Shown here in pieces: positions 8,211 to 17,178 of a DNA stretch of 64,000 nt. The DNA comes from Bradyrhizobium lablabi. GTDB lineage: Bacteria; Pseudomonadota; Alphaproteobacteria; Rhizobiales; Xanthobacteraceae. Both the position numbers and the translations under genes were made by a program. The DNA lies in assembly GCF_900141755.1 (NCBI RefSeq), contig NZ_LT670844.1, forward strand, positions 1,426,001-1,490,000, read 5' to 3'. The notes under the pieces are model-generated. The model saw nothing but the letters and a program-made list of their open reading frames with translations. It did not search any database and was not told the origin of the DNA. Every line of letters begins with the position of its first letter. Positions within the stretch are counted from its first letter, which is position 1.

Positions 8211-9187
8211 CGCGCGGTTCCCTTGCGACGGCGCGAGAACAGTCCGACCAGCCCTTCGGGCCGCGCCAGCGAGATCAGCACGATCAGCGTGCCATAGACG
8301 ATCAGGTCGACGCCGCGGCCGGAGCCGCCGATGTAGGAGCGCGTGAGTTCAGTGAGCGGGATCAGGATGACGGCGCCGAGCACCGGTCCCCACAACGTGC
8401 CGATGCCGCCGAGCACCGCGGGCAGCGCCATCAACAGCGAGAACTGAAAACCCATGACGCTTTCGGGATCGATATAGGACACGAACTGCGCGTAAAAACT
8501 GCCGCCGACCGCGGTGAGAAAGGCCGAGACCGCCGCGGCGCCCATCTTGGAATTGAACACGACCACGCCGAGACTCTCGGCGGCGTCCGGATTGTCCTTC
8601 ACCGCGCGCCACCAATAGCCCCATTTGGAATCCTCCAGCCACCAGGTCACGAGCCAGGCGATGCAGGCCAGCACCAGCGCGAAATAGAAATAGGGAAGCT
8701 TGCTGCGCGTGAACTGAAAGGTAAGCCAGCTGTCGTGGCGCACGGGAATGTCGATGCCGAGCGCGGCACCGGCCCAATTCCAATTCTGGAACAGTAACAG
8801 CGCAGTCTCGGCGATGACGATGGTGGCAATGACAAAGTAGTGGCCGCGCAATCGGAAACAGGGATAGCCGAGCGCCATCGCAAAAGCTGCCGATATCAGG
8901 CCGCCGCCGATCATGCCGAACCACGGCAGCAGGCCGAATTTGGTAAAGAGAAGCGCTGTGGTGTAGGCGCCCAATCCAAAATACAGCGCATGGCCGAGCG
9001 AGATCTGCCCGCAATAGCCGGAGAGGATATTCCAGCTCTGCGACAGCGCCGCGTACAGCAGGGTCAGCACCATGATGTTCTGGACGTAGACGTCCTTGAC
9101 GAACAGCGGCACCAGCGCTGCGATGATCGCAAAGCATGCGGCAACCAACAAATCGCGGCGGCGGCGCTCGGCAAATGTCTTGTCCAT
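8207..9187 (-). CDS. livM: Branched-chain amino acid-type ABC transporter permease LivM
   Basis: 326 residues of hydrophobic, multi-pass membrane protein with the LivM marker GHALYFGLGAYTTALL and the central ILSGYCGQISLGH segment. It forms half of the membrane channel with LivH; ATPases LivG and LivF dock on it. Its start codon overlaps the livH stop by one base (TGATG) and its end overlaps the livG start, so H-M-G-F are translated as a coupled unit. Confidence 0.94.
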   Translation of the reverse strand: MDKTFAERRRRDLLVAACFAIIAALVPLFVKDVYVQNIMVLTLLYAALSQSWNILSGYCGQISLGHALYFGLGAYTTALLFTKFGLLPWFGMIGGGLISAAFAMALGYPCFRLRGHYFVIATIVIAETALLLFQNWNWAGAALGIDIPVRHDSWLTFQFTRSKLPYFYFALVLACIAWLVTWWLEDSKWGYWWRAVKDNPDAAESLGVVVFNSKMGAAAVSAFLTAVGGSFYAQFVSYIDPESVMGFQFSLLMALPAVLGGIGTLWGPVLGAVILIPLTELTRSYIGGSGRGVDLIVYGTLIVLISLARPEGLVGLFSRRRKGTAR

Positions 9188-10065
9188 CAGATCGACCCGA
9201 ACAGGCCGCGCGGCCGGATGAAGACCACCAGCAGATAGACCGCGTAGATGCCGACCGATTTCAGCGAAGGCGGCAGGATTAGTGCGGTGGATGCCTCGAC
9301 CAGACCGACGAGGATGCCGCCGGCAAAGGCGCCGAACACGCTGCCAAACCCGCCGAGCGCCACCGTGACATAGGCGATCAGGGCAAAGGAAGCGCCGACA
9401 TCGGGATAGATGTAGAAGAACATCGCCATGATCGCGCCGGCCAGCCCGACCAGCGCGGCGCCAAGACCCCAGCCGAGCGCGAACACGCGGTTCTTGTCGA
9501 TGCCGACCAGCGCCACGGCGCCGGCGTCCTCGCGCGTGGCCTCAAGGGCGCGGCCGAAATCGGTGCGGTTGATGAAAAAATACAGCCCGACAAAGGCCGC
9601 GATCGACACCACCGCGCCGGCGAGCTGCGGCACTGGCAGGAAAATGCCGGCGACCGAGACTGTCTTGCCGCCCAGCCACGAATGGGTGACGCTGCGATAG
9701 TCCGGTGTGAAGAAATACTGCGCGAGCCCGCGCATCACGATGGCGAGCCCGAAGGTCGAAAAGATCTGCACCATGCCGGCGTTGGCTTTGGCGCGCACGG
9801 CAAAGCGCACGATCAGGAGATAGACAACCGCGCCTAACACGAACAGCGCCGCCGCGACCAATGGCGCCGCCAGCAAGGGATCGACGGCAAAGAACGCGAA
9901 CAGGAAGAACGTCGCGTACATCGCGATCATGAGGAATTCGCCATGGGCGAAATTCACCACGTCCATCAGGCCGAAGATCAGCGCCAGCCCCACGGCGATC
10001 AGACCGTAGAGCAGCCCCATCAGGAGCCCGCTGGCGAGAGACTGGATGATGGTTTCGGCGGTCAC
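9187..10065 (-). CDS. livH: Branched-chain amino acid-type ABC transporter permease LivH
   Basis: 292 residues, mostly hydrophobic, with the LivH signatures GLLYGLIAVGLALIFGLMD and VNFAHGEFLMIAMY near the N-terminus and RPRGLFG at the C-terminus. It pairs with LivM in the inner membrane. The start is GTG at 10065, preceded by GGAG at suitable spacing. A 160-bp gap holding a family A palindrome separates it from the binding-protein gene upstream, which may lower permease expression relative to the binding protein. Confidence 0.94.
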   Translation of the reverse strand: MTAETIIQSLASGLLMGLLYGLIAVGLALIFGLMDVVNFAHGEFLMIAMYATFFLFAFFAVDPLLAAPLVAAALFVLGAVVYLLIVRFAVRAKANAGMVQIFSTFGLAIVMRGLAQYFFTPDYRSVTHSWLGGKTVSVAGIFLPVPQLAGAVVSIAAFVGLYFFINRTDFGRALEATREDAGAVALVGIDKNRVFALGWGLGAALVGLAGAIMAMFFYIYPDVGASFALIAYVTVALGGFGSVFGAFAGGILVGLVEASTALILPPSLKSVGIYAVYLLVVFIRPRGLFGSI

Positions 10066-10087
10066 CGGTGTTGCTCCAGGCCAACAG

Positions 10088-10194
10088 CCTCATCCTGAGG
10101 AGCGCGCATCGCGCGCGTCTCGAAGGATGGCCGCGAGTCCGTGCGTTGCCTCCATCCTTCGAGACGCTTGCTTCGCAAGCTCCTCAGGATGAGG
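10088..10194. repeat. Long palindromic intergenic repeat, family A
   Basis: The ends CCTCATCCTGAGGAGC and GCTCCTCAGGATGAGG are exact reverse complements; an inner pair GTCTCGAAGGATGG/CCATCCTTCGAGAC is also present. It lies inside the liv operon between the binding-protein and livH genes, so its hairpin may stabilise or attenuate the transcript. Related copies are at 20471, 29291, 34059, 36462 and 38862. Confidence 0.85.
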
Positions 10195-10225
10195 GCGCGC
10201 GCCGCGGTGTGACGCGCGCGCGGCC

Positions 10226-11470
10226 TCACTTCATCGGCCAGACGGCTTCGGCGACGGCGGCCTGCGGCGGGGAGATGGTGACGAACTTGCCGCCGACATA
10301 TTGCAACAGCACCGGATCGGCATCGTTGTTCTGGCCCATCTCGTCGAATTTTATCCGATTCCACGGCATGATGGTCTGCTCGCCGGGGATATCGGTTAGA
10401 GCCAGCGCTTCGCGGATCTTGTCGCCGTCAGTGGACTTGGCGCGATTGATGGCATCGGCCATGACGATCAGGCCCATGAACTGCCGCGAGGTGAGGTCAT
10501 TAAAGTCCTTGCCGGACTTTTCCTTGAACATGGCGTTGATCTTGCCGACCATCGGCCGCTTGGTGGCGAGATCAAGCGAAAAAGTGCCGCGCGAGATCAC
10601 GCCTTCGAGCTTGTCGCCCACCGCGTCATACAGCGCCTTCTCCGAGAAGCCCGCGTCCTGCGCGACGATGGCGTTGGGCTTGTAGCCGAGTTCGGCCATG
10701 GTCTTGACCAGAAGGATGCCGTCGGTGGTGTAGCTCGAGGGCATCAGCACGTCGGCGTTGGCGGCCTTGAGCTGCTGCACTTCGGCGGACAGTGACGGCG
10801 AGTTGGAGCGGTATTTGATATCGGCGACCACCTTGTAGCCGCGATCGTTGGCCAGCTTGAGCTGAGCGTTGGCCGAGTCGGTGCCGAAGATCGTGTCCTC
10901 GTGGAACAGCGCCAGCGTCTCGATCTTGGTGCCCTTCTTCTTCATGGCATCGAAGAAATCGAACATCGCCGCCGAGTACATCTCGTCATGGGGCGCGGCG
11001 CGGAAATAGAACTTTAGGCCGCGGCGATGCAGGCTCGGCGAGGAATTGTCCGCCGAGATGAAGGGAATCTGATAGCGCTCGCAGACCTGGCTGACGGTGA
11101 CAGCGACCGCGCTCTGATAGGTGCCGATCACGGCGCAGACCTTTTCCTGGGTGATCAGGCGTTCGGTCTCGGCGCGGCCCTTCTGCGGATCGGACTGGTG
11201 GTCGGCAAACACCAGCCGGATCTTGGCGCCGCCGAGGCCGGGCAACCCTTCGTCCTTGGCCAGCGGCAGATCGAAATCATACTTCTTGTTGATGATTTCG
11301 AGAGCGGTCTCGTACGCCTTTTGCGCATCGACGCCGATCTGCGCGTTGGCGCCGGAGAAGGGATAGGTCAAGCCGATCACCACTTCGGTGGTCTGCGCGC
11401 GGCCGGCGATCGGAAGCAGCGCAGCCGTGGCGGTGGCCCCAAGCAATACATTTCGGCGAGTGATCGTCAT
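10226..11470 (-). CDS. Periplasmic substrate-binding protein of the LivFGHM-type transporter
   Basis: 414 residues of the leucine/isoleucine/valine-binding (type I periplasmic) fold. The N-terminus MTITRRNVLLGATATAALL has a twin-arginine-like signal ending near GRAQTTEVV. The mature protein begins VVIGLTYPFSGANAQIG, the usual ligand-binding opening, followed by VIGTYQSAVAVTVSQVCE. It captures the substrate and delivers it to LivHM. Proteins of this subfamily are often annotated for amino acids, amides or aromatic acids; the ligand is not predictable here. It follows the DUF1445 gene by 86 bp and precedes livH. Confidence 0.92.
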   Translation of the reverse strand: MTITRRNVLLGATATAALLPIAGRAQTTEVVIGLTYPFSGANAQIGVDAQKAYETALEIINKKYDFDLPLAKDEGLPGLGGAKIRLVFADHQSDPQKGRAETERLITQEKVCAVIGTYQSAVAVTVSQVCERYQIPFISADNSSPSLHRRGLKFYFRAAPHDEMYSAAMFDFFDAMKKKGTKIETLALFHEDTIFGTDSANAQLKLANDRGYKVVADIKYRSNSPSLSAEVQQLKAANADVLMPSSYTTDGILLVKTMAELGYKPNAIVAQDAGFSEKALYDAVGDKLEGVISRGTFSLDLATKRPMVGKINAMFKEKSGKDFNDLTSRQFMGLIVMADAINRAKSTDGDKIREALALTDIPGEQTIMPWNRIKFDEMGQNNDADPVLLQYVGGKFVTISPPQAAVAEAVWPMK

Positions 11471-11556
11471 ACCAAAATCCTCTGTGTGATGCGAAAGCTA
11501 TCGATGAAACGTTTGAAGTTTGCGGTAAAGCCTGAAAGTGCAGCAAACGCTGCCCA

Positions 11557-12378
11557 TTAAAGCACGGCCAATTGCTTGTTCCGCAAATCCGTCACCAGCA
11601 TCAATCCCGGCGCGTGCGTGATCGCAAACGGCAGCTTTGCCGCTGCGATCACCGCTTGCGGGGTGACGCCGCAGGCCCAAAACACCGGGATCTCATCGGC
11701 TTCCACCGGAACGGGATCGCCATAATCCGGCTTGGCGATATCCTTGATCCCGATCGAATGCGGATGGCCGAGATGAACCGGCGCGCCATGCACGGAAGGA
11801 AATCGCGAGGTGATCTGCACCGCGCGGATCGCATCCGCAGGCTTGAACGGCCGCATCGACACCACCATGGGGCCGGCGAACGGACCCGACGGGTGGCACG
11901 CGATATTGGTGCGGTACATCGGCACGCGCACCTTGCGCTCGATGTGACGGATCGGCAGGTCGTCCGCCATCAGCGCTTCCTCGAATGAAAACGAGCAGCC
12001 GAGCACAAACGCGACCAGATCGTCGCGCCAATGCGCCATGATGTCGGTCGGCTCGTCGGCCACCTCGCCGTCGCGCCACACGCGATAACGCGGCACATCG
12101 GTACGGATATCGAGGTCGATCCCGAGCGAGGGAATACGCGGGTCGCCGACGTCGGACATGCCGATGATCGGGCACGGTTTCGGATTGAGCTGGCAAAACC
12201 GGTGAAACGACGCCGCGAGTTTTTCGGGCAGGATCGCGAGATTGCCCTGGACAAAGCCATTGGCGATGCCGGCCGTGGTCGAGGCCATGCCTGCCCGGCA
12301 CGCCAGCCGCGCCTGCAGGCTCGGAAGCGGGTCTTTTTCGCCGTGAAGCTGCGGCTCTGCCACTAAAACGGTCATCAC
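11557..12378 (-). CDS. Putative hydro-lyase, DUF1445 (UPF0317) family
   Basis: 273 residues with the conserved DUF1445 blocks GYVQxNL-like ([12 protein letters not shown]), NPKPCPIIG and CTPQ-like ([10 protein letters not shown]). Proteins of this family are annotated as putative hydro-lyases and share a region with mammalian D-glutamate cyclase, so amino-acid-derived lactam or hydroxy-acid chemistry is plausible. The exact reaction is unknown. It is the first gene upstream of the ABC binding protein and is divergent from a LysR regulator, suggesting that the transported substrate, or a product of it, is its substrate. ATG at 12375 is an equally good start. Confidence 0.85.
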   Translation of the reverse strand: MMTVLVAEPQLHGEKDPLPSLQARLACRAGMASTTAGIANGFVQGNLAILPEKLAASFHRFCQLNPKPCPIIGMSDVGDPRIPSLGIDLDIRTDVPRYRVWRDGEVADEPTDIMAHWRDDLVAFVLGCSFSFEEALMADDLPIRHIERKVRVPMYRTNIACHPSGPFAGPMVVSMRPFKPADAIRAVQITSRFPSVHGAPVHLGHPHSIGIKDIAKPDYGDPVPVEADEIPVFWACGVTPQAVIAAAKLPFAITHAPGLMLVTDLRNKQLAVL

Positions 12379-12452
12379 ATCGCCCTGCCTATTATCTCGA
12401 CAGGAGTGAAACCTATGTCTACTATAAAGTCTAATCTTCCTTTCTAATTGAA

Positions 12453-12475
12453 ATCGATAAATCTAAATTATCGAT
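12453..12475. promoter_or_regulatory. Perfect inverted repeat, probable LysR-type operator
   Basis: ATCGATAA-N7-TTATCGAT has exact 8-bp arms in an AT-rich 112-bp gap between the DUF1445 gene and the lysR gene. It ends 15 bp before the LysR start codon and lies about 75-97 bp before the DUF1445 start. LysR-type regulators bind such T-N11-A-containing dyads, activating the divergent operon and repressing themselves. This is the most convincing operator in the window. Confidence 0.7.
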
Positions 12476-12490
12476 GGGAGTTTTGGGCTG

Positions 12491-13408
12491 ATGGTGGATT
12501 TCAAGTCGATCGAGACCTTCCTGTGGGTGGCGACCTTGGGCAGTTTTCGCGGGGCGGCGCAGCGGCTGAACACCACCCAGCCGGCGATCTCGCAGCGGAT
12601 CGCCCAGCTCGAACGCGAGATGGGGGTAAAACTCCTGCACCGCGACCACCGCGTGGCCTCGCCGACCCCCGGCGGCCGCCAGTTGATGGTCTATGCGGAA
12701 AAGCTGATCGGGCTGCGCTCGGAAATGATGGCGGCGGTCGGCGACCGCTCGGCCATGCGCGGCGTGTTGCGGCTCGGCGTCGCCGAGACCATCGTGCACA
12801 CCTGGCTGCCGCGGCTGATCAAGAGCCTCAACACCACCTATCCCAACCTGTCACTGGAGATCGAAGTCGATATCACCCCGAACCTGCAAGCGCGGCTGTT
12901 GGCGCAGGAGATCGAGCTCGGCTTCGTGCTCGGCCCATTGTCAACACCCAGCGTACGCAGCCGCGTGCTGTGCGATTATCCGGTCGGTTTCCTGGCCAGT
13001 CCCGGGCTCGGCCTCGGCAATGGCCCGCTGACGGTCCACGACCTCGCAAAATTTCCGATCATCACTTTTCCGAGCAAGACCCAACCTTACGAGATCGTGC
13101 GCTCGCTGTTCAACCGGCCCGGTCTGCCGCCAATCCGGCTGCACGCCAGCGCGTCGCTGGCGACCGTGGTCCACATGGCGATCGAGGGGCTCGGCGTCGC
13201 GGTCATCCCCACCGCGATCGTCGAGAACGAAATGGCCGACGGGCGATTGCAACTGCTGTCGACCGACCTCACGATCGCGCCGCTGACGTTTTCGGCGAGC
13301 TGGCTGGAATCCCCCGACACGGTTGCGGTCGAACTCGTCGCCGAGCTCGCAAGCCGGATCGCGCAGTCGAGCACCTTGGTTGACGCGCCGCCGCCGGCGC
13401 GGCATTGA
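12491..13408 (+). CDS. LysR-family transcriptional regulator
   Basis: 305 residues. The N-terminal winged helix-turn-helix (about residues 3-62) includes the canonical GSFRGAAQRLNTTQPAISQRI. A linker helix and a two-lobed periplasmic-binding-like effector domain (about 90-295) follow. It is divergent from the DUF1445-liv operon across a perfect inverted repeat and is followed on its own strand by amidohydrolase and hydroxyacid dehydrogenase genes, so it probably controls the catabolic genes on both sides. The effector is unknown; a transported amino-acid-like compound is a reasonable guess. Confidence 0.93.
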   Translation: MVDFKSIETFLWVATLGSFRGAAQRLNTTQPAISQRIAQLEREMGVKLLHRDHRVASPTPGGRQLMVYAEKLIGLRSEMMAAVGDRSAMRGVLRLGVAETIVHTWLPRLIKSLNTTYPNLSLEIEVDITPNLQARLLAQEIELGFVLGPLSTPSVRSRVLCDYPVGFLASPGLGLGNGPLTVHDLAKFPIITFPSKTQPYEIVRSLFNRPGLPPIRLHASASLATVVHMAIEGLGVAVIPTAIVENEMADGRLQLLSTDLTIAPLTFSASWLESPDTVAVELVAELASRIAQSSTLVDAPPPARH

Positions 13409-13421
13409 AAAGCTCGGTTCA

Positions 13422-13552
13422 CCTCTCCCCGCTTGCGGGGAGAGGTCGGATTGCGAAGCAATCCGGGTGAGGGGGTACCGGTCTATCGATGGGCACCAGC
13501 TTCGCGGATAGCCCCCCTCACCCCGACCCTCTCCCCGCAAGCGGGGAGAGGG
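13422..13552. repeat. Long palindromic intergenic repeat, family E
   Basis: CTCTCCCCGCTTGCGGGGAG near the left end is itself a hairpin and is repeated in inverted order near the right end, with CGGGTGAGGGGG/CCCCCCTCACCCCG inside. It separates lysR from the M20 hydrolase gene. A longer, degenerate relative is at 63717-63982. Confidence 0.8.
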
Positions 13553-13596
13553 AGAAGTAGAGCAGTCACCGTGTCCAAGAGTTCTGGAACCGCCGC

Positions 13597-14847
13597 ATGA
13601 GCCCCGTCGCATCCAATCTTCAGATCGATTCCGCCCGTCTCTGGGATACCATTCACGAAACCGCAAAATTCGGCGCCACGCCAAAAGGCGGCGTGCGGCG
13701 GCTGACGCTTGGCCCTGAAGACAAGCAGGTGCGCGACTGGTTCCGCAAGTCGTGCGAGGCGGCCGGCCTCGAGGTGCATGTCGACACGCTGGGTTCGATG
13801 TTCGCGCTTCGCAAAGGACGCGACATGTCGAAGCCGCCGATCGGGCTGGGCTCGCATCTCGATACGCAACCGACCGGCGGCAAGTTCGACGGCGTGCTCG
13901 GCACGCTCGCCGCGCTCGAAGTGGTGCGCACGCTCAACGATGCCGGGATCGAAACCGAAATGCCGATCTGCATCGTCAACTGGACCAACGAAGAGGGCTC
14001 GCGCTTTGCGCCGGCCATGATGGCGTCCGCCGCCTATGTCGGCGATTTCACCACCGACGATATCTTGTCGCGCAGGGATGCAGAGGGCGTCACGGTGGGC
14101 GAGGCGCTCGACAGCATCGGCTATCGCGGCGAGAAGCCGGTGGGCACCCAGAAATTTTCAAACTTTGTCGAACTGCACATCGAGCAGGGGCCGATCCTTG
14201 AAGCCGAAGGCAAGACCATCGGCGTGGTCGATTCCGGCCAGGGCGTGTTGTGGTATGACGGCAAGATCACGGGCTTTGAGAGCCACGCCGGCTCGACCCC
14301 GATGCCGCTCCGCCGCGACGCGCTGGCAACCCTGTCGGAGATCGTGCTGGCGATGGAGAGCATTGCGAAAAAACGCGGCCCCAACGCGGTCGGCACCATC
14401 GGCGAAGCCGTGATTGCAAAACCCTCGCGCAACGTCATTCCCGGCGAGATTGCCTTCACCATGGATTGCCGCAGTTCCGATGCCGCGATTATGGCCGCGC
14501 TCGATAAGGATCTGCGCGCGGCAATTTCGGAAATCGCGGCGCGGCGCAAGGTCGAGGTCGCGCTCGATCTGGTCTGGCACAAGCCGCCGACCCATTTCGA
14601 CGCCAAACTGGTCGATGCGGTGGAACATGCCGCCAAGGCGCTCGGCTATTCACACCGCCGCATCACCTCCGGCGCCGGTCACGACGCCTGCAATCTCAAC
14701 ACCATCATGCCCACGGCGATGGTGTTCGTGCCCTGCAAGGACGGCGTCAGCCACAACGAGCTCGAGGATGCCACGCAAGCCGATTGCACGGCAGGCGCCA
14801 ACGTGTTGATGCATACGGTGCTGGCGCTCGCCGGCGTCGCTTCCTGA
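13597..14847 (+). CDS. Zn-dependent amidohydrolase, M20 family (N-carbamoyl-L-amino-acid hydrolase/allantoate amidohydrolase type)
   Basis: 416 residues of the HyuC/AllC-type branch of peptidase family M20. Metal and catalytic motifs are visible: SHLDTQPTGGKFDGVLG (His and Asp ligands), TNEEGSRFAP (Glu-Glu), ELHIEQGP (His) and a C-terminal GAGHDACN (His). The dimerisation-domain motif SHAGSTPM is present. Members hydrolyse N-carbamoyl amino acids, beta-ureidopropionate or allantoate, releasing ammonia and CO2. No hydantoinase or allantoinase gene is in the window, so the substrate is unresolved. It begins 188 bp after lysR on the same strand, past a palindromic repeat. Confidence 0.88.
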   Translation: MSPVASNLQIDSARLWDTIHETAKFGATPKGGVRRLTLGPEDKQVRDWFRKSCEAAGLEVHVDTLGSMFALRKGRDMSKPPIGLGSHLDTQPTGGKFDGVLGTLAALEVVRTLNDAGIETEMPICIVNWTNEEGSRFAPAMMASAAYVGDFTTDDILSRRDAEGVTVGEALDSIGYRGEKPVGTQKFSNFVELHIEQGPILEAEGKTIGVVDSGQGVLWYDGKITGFESHAGSTPMPLRRDALATLSEIVLAMESIAKKRGPNAVGTIGEAVIAKPSRNVIPGEIAFTMDCRSSDAAIMAALDKDLRAAISEIAARRKVEVALDLVWHKPPTHFDAKLVDAVEHAAKALGYSHRRITSGAGHDACNLNTIMPTAMVFVPCKDGVSHNELEDATQADCTAGANVLMHTVLALAGVAS

Positions 14848-14866
14848 GAAGAGTGGGAGATTTTCG

Positions 14867-15778
14867 GTGCGCGGTGTATTTGTCGATGCCAATGAATCGC
14901 TGGCGGTGATTTTCGAACGGCTGAACAAGCCCGGCGATCCGCCGGTGCGTATCAACCGCGATCCCGACATCAAATCAGACCAGATGCCCGCCTTGCTCGA
15001 CGGCGCCGAGATCGTCGTCATCGATCACACGGCGTTGCCGACCGACGTCGCGCGACGCTGCACCGGGCTAAAGCACGTCGTCTTCCTCGGCACCGGCGCC
15101 CGCAGCTACATGAATCCGGACGAGCTCGCCGAGCTTGGCATCGAAGTTCACCTCATAAAAGGCTATGGCGACACCGCGGTCGCCGAATGCGCGATCGCGC
15201 TGATGTGGGAGGCCGCGCGCGGCATCGCGAAAATGGATCGCGAGATGCGCGCCGGCAACTGGCTGCGCGAAGACGCCATGCAGTTGACCGGCAAGACGCT
15301 CGGCCTGATCGGGTTCGGCGGCATCGCCGCCGAAGTGGCCCGCATCGCGCTCGGCGGCGGCATGCGCGTCATCGCCTGGAACCGGACGCCCAAAAAATTT
15401 GCCGGGGTCGAATTCGTGGATATCGATACGCTGTTGGCGCAGAGCCAAATCATCTCGCTGCATCTGTTGTTGAACGACGAAACCCGAGGGTTCATCACCC
15501 GCGAGCGCATCGCGGCGATGAAGCCGGGCGTCATCCTCGTCAACACCGCCCGCGGCGCCATCGTGGACGAGGCCGCGATGATCGATGCGTTGAAGTCGGG
15601 CCACATCCGGCATGCCGGGCTCGACGTTTTCAACATCGAGCCGCTGCCAAAGGATCATCCGCTGACGAAATTGCAAAACGTGACGCTGTCGGCGCATTCG
15701 GCGTTCCGCACCCCCGAGGCGAGCGAGAATCTGATTGGTGCAGCGTGGGAGCATTGCCGGCGGATTGTGAAGGGGTAA
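14867..15778 (+). CDS. D-isomer-specific 2-hydroxyacid dehydrogenase, NAD-dependent
   Basis: 303 residues. The NAD-binding Rossmann motif GLIGFGGIAAEVA is in the middle. The catalytic Arg lies in VNTARGAIVDE, the Glu in the following GLDVFNIEPL, and the His in LSAHSAFRTPEA. The start is GTG at 14867, six bases after GGGAGA. Family members reduce 2-oxo acids or oxidise D-2-hydroxy acids (lactate, glycerate, phosphoglycerate). It follows the M20 hydrolase by 19 bp and is probably co-transcribed, consistent with further processing of a released 2-hydroxy or 2-oxo acid. The substrate cannot be named. Confidence 0.9.
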   Translation: MRGVFVDANESLAVIFERLNKPGDPPVRINRDPDIKSDQMPALLDGAEIVVIDHTALPTDVARRCTGLKHVVFLGTGARSYMNPDELAELGIEVHLIKGYGDTAVAECAIALMWEAARGIAKMDREMRAGNWLREDAMQLTGKTLGLIGFGGIAAEVARIALGGGMRVIAWNRTPKKFAGVEFVDIDTLLAQSQIISLHLLLNDETRGFITRERIAAMKPGVILVNTARGAIVDEAAMIDALKSGHIRHAGLDVFNIEPLPKDHPLTKLQNVTLSAHSAFRTPEASENLIGAAWEHCRRIVKG

Positions 15779-15785
15779 CCCACCT

Positions 15786-15897
15786 CGTCGTCCCGGCCTT
15801 GAGCCGGGACCCATAACCACAGGCCGGCGTTGTCGCGCGAGGCTGAGGCCACAGCGCAACATCACAACAGACAGTTGTGGTTATGGGTCCCTGCTTA
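15786..15897. repeat. Long palindromic intergenic repeat, family D
   Basis: Its left end CGGCCTTGAGCCGGGACCCA and right end GGTTATGGGTCCC form a long imperfect inverted repeat with GGGACCCATAACCAC/GTGGTTATGGGTCCC arms. It lies between the convergent hydroxyacid dehydrogenase and ttuC genes, so it may terminate both transcripts. A second copy is at 42903-43025. Confidence 0.8.
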
Positions 15898-15910
15898 GAG
15901 GTGGCGCGGG

Positions 15911-16990
15911 CTACTCCACCATCTCCGCGACCGCCTTGCCGCAAGCCGTGGTGTCGGCATTGCCGCCGAGATCCCGCGTGCGCAGCGTACGTTCGCCGAG
16001 CGTGCGCTCGATTGCGGTGACGATCGCCGCCGCGGCCGGCTTCTCGCCGAGATGCTCCAGCATCATCGCGCCGGACCAGATCATGCCGATCGGATTGGCA
16101 ATCCCCTGCCCCGCGATATCGGGCGCCGAGCCATGCACCGGCTCGAACACGGACGGGAAATTGCCTTCCGGATTGATGTTGCCCGAGGGCGCAATCCCGA
16201 TGGTACCGGTGCAGGCCGGACCGAGATCGGACAGGATATCGCCGAACAGGTTGGAGCCGACCACGACGTCGAACCAGTCCGGGTGCAGCACAAAATTCGC
16301 GGTGAGGATGTCGATGTGGTACTTGTCCCACTTCACCTTGGGATAGGCTTTCGCCATCGCCTCGACGCGCTCGTCCCAATACGGCATCGTGATCGAAATC
16401 CCGTTGGACTTGGTCGCCGAGGTCAGATGCTTCTTCGGCCGCGACTGCGCCAGATCGAATGCGAATTTTAAGATGCGATCGACGCCGGTACGGGTCATGA
16501 TGGTTTCCTGGATCACGAATTCGCGCTCGGTCCCCGGGAACATTCGCCCGCCGACGGACGAGTATTCGCCTTCAGTGTTCTCGCGCACCACCCAGAAATC
16601 GATATCGCCGGGCTTGCGGTTCGCAAGCGGCGACGGCACTCCCGGCATCAGCCGCACCGGGCGCAGATTGACGTACTGGTCGAATTCCCGGCGGAATTTG
16701 ATCAGCGACCCCCACAAGGAAATGTGATCGGGGATTTTGGCCGGCCAGCCGACCGCGCCGAAATAGATCGCGTCGTGTTTGCCGATCTTTTCCTTCCAAT
16801 CCTCCGGCATCATCTCGCCGTGCTTTTCGTAATAATCCCAGGACGCGAAGTCGAACTGATCGAAATGCACGGCCACACCGTGCTTTTTCGCCGCCATCTC
16901 CAGCACGCGCAGGCCTTCCGGCACCACCTCCTTGCCGATGCCGTCGCCGGCAATGACCGCGATCCGATATGGCTTTCTTCCGTTGCTCAT
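15911..16990 (-). CDS. ttuC: Tartrate dehydrogenase/decarboxylase (isocitrate/isopropylmalate dehydrogenase family)
   Basis: 359 residues of the beta-decarboxylating dehydrogenase family. The N-terminal IAVIAGDGIGKEVVPEGLRV, the substrate loop ENTEGEYSSVGGRM, the catalytic Lys in TSATKSNGI and the metal/NAD site GSNLFGDILSD and EPVHGSAPDIAGQGIANP are all present. TtuC-type enzymes oxidise and decarboxylate tartrate or D-malate with NAD. Length and the tartrate-type loop fit TtuC/D-malate dehydrogenase better than LeuB. The open frame extends to 17068; the ATG at 16990 has AAGGAA before it and matches the family. It is a single gene, divergent from the SDR gene. Confidence 0.86.
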   Translation of the reverse strand: MSNGRKPYRIAVIAGDGIGKEVVPEGLRVLEMAAKKHGVAVHFDQFDFASWDYYEKHGEMMPEDWKEKIGKHDAIYFGAVGWPAKIPDHISLWGSLIKFRREFDQYVNLRPVRLMPGVPSPLANRKPGDIDFWVVRENTEGEYSSVGGRMFPGTEREFVIQETIMTRTGVDRILKFAFDLAQSRPKKHLTSATKSNGISITMPYWDERVEAMAKAYPKVKWDKYHIDILTANFVLHPDWFDVVVGSNLFGDILSDLGPACTGTIGIAPSGNINPEGNFPSVFEPVHGSAPDIAGQGIANPIGMIWSGAMMLEHLGEKPAAAAIVTAIERTLGERTLRTRDLGGNADTTACGKAVAEMVE

Positions 16991-17178
16991 CGATAGTTTC
17001 CTTATTCGTCTGGCCGCGCCGGCAACGCCCCTGATCTGCTCCGATTGCAATGGACCAAAGTTTGTCACGGTGCAACGGTGCAGTGCAATGTTGACCGCTT
17101 CCGCGACCCCAGCCTAACAATTAAAAACTTCCCGAGGACGCTTAAATCAAACGTCTCCCCCACCAAGAGAGAAAACCC

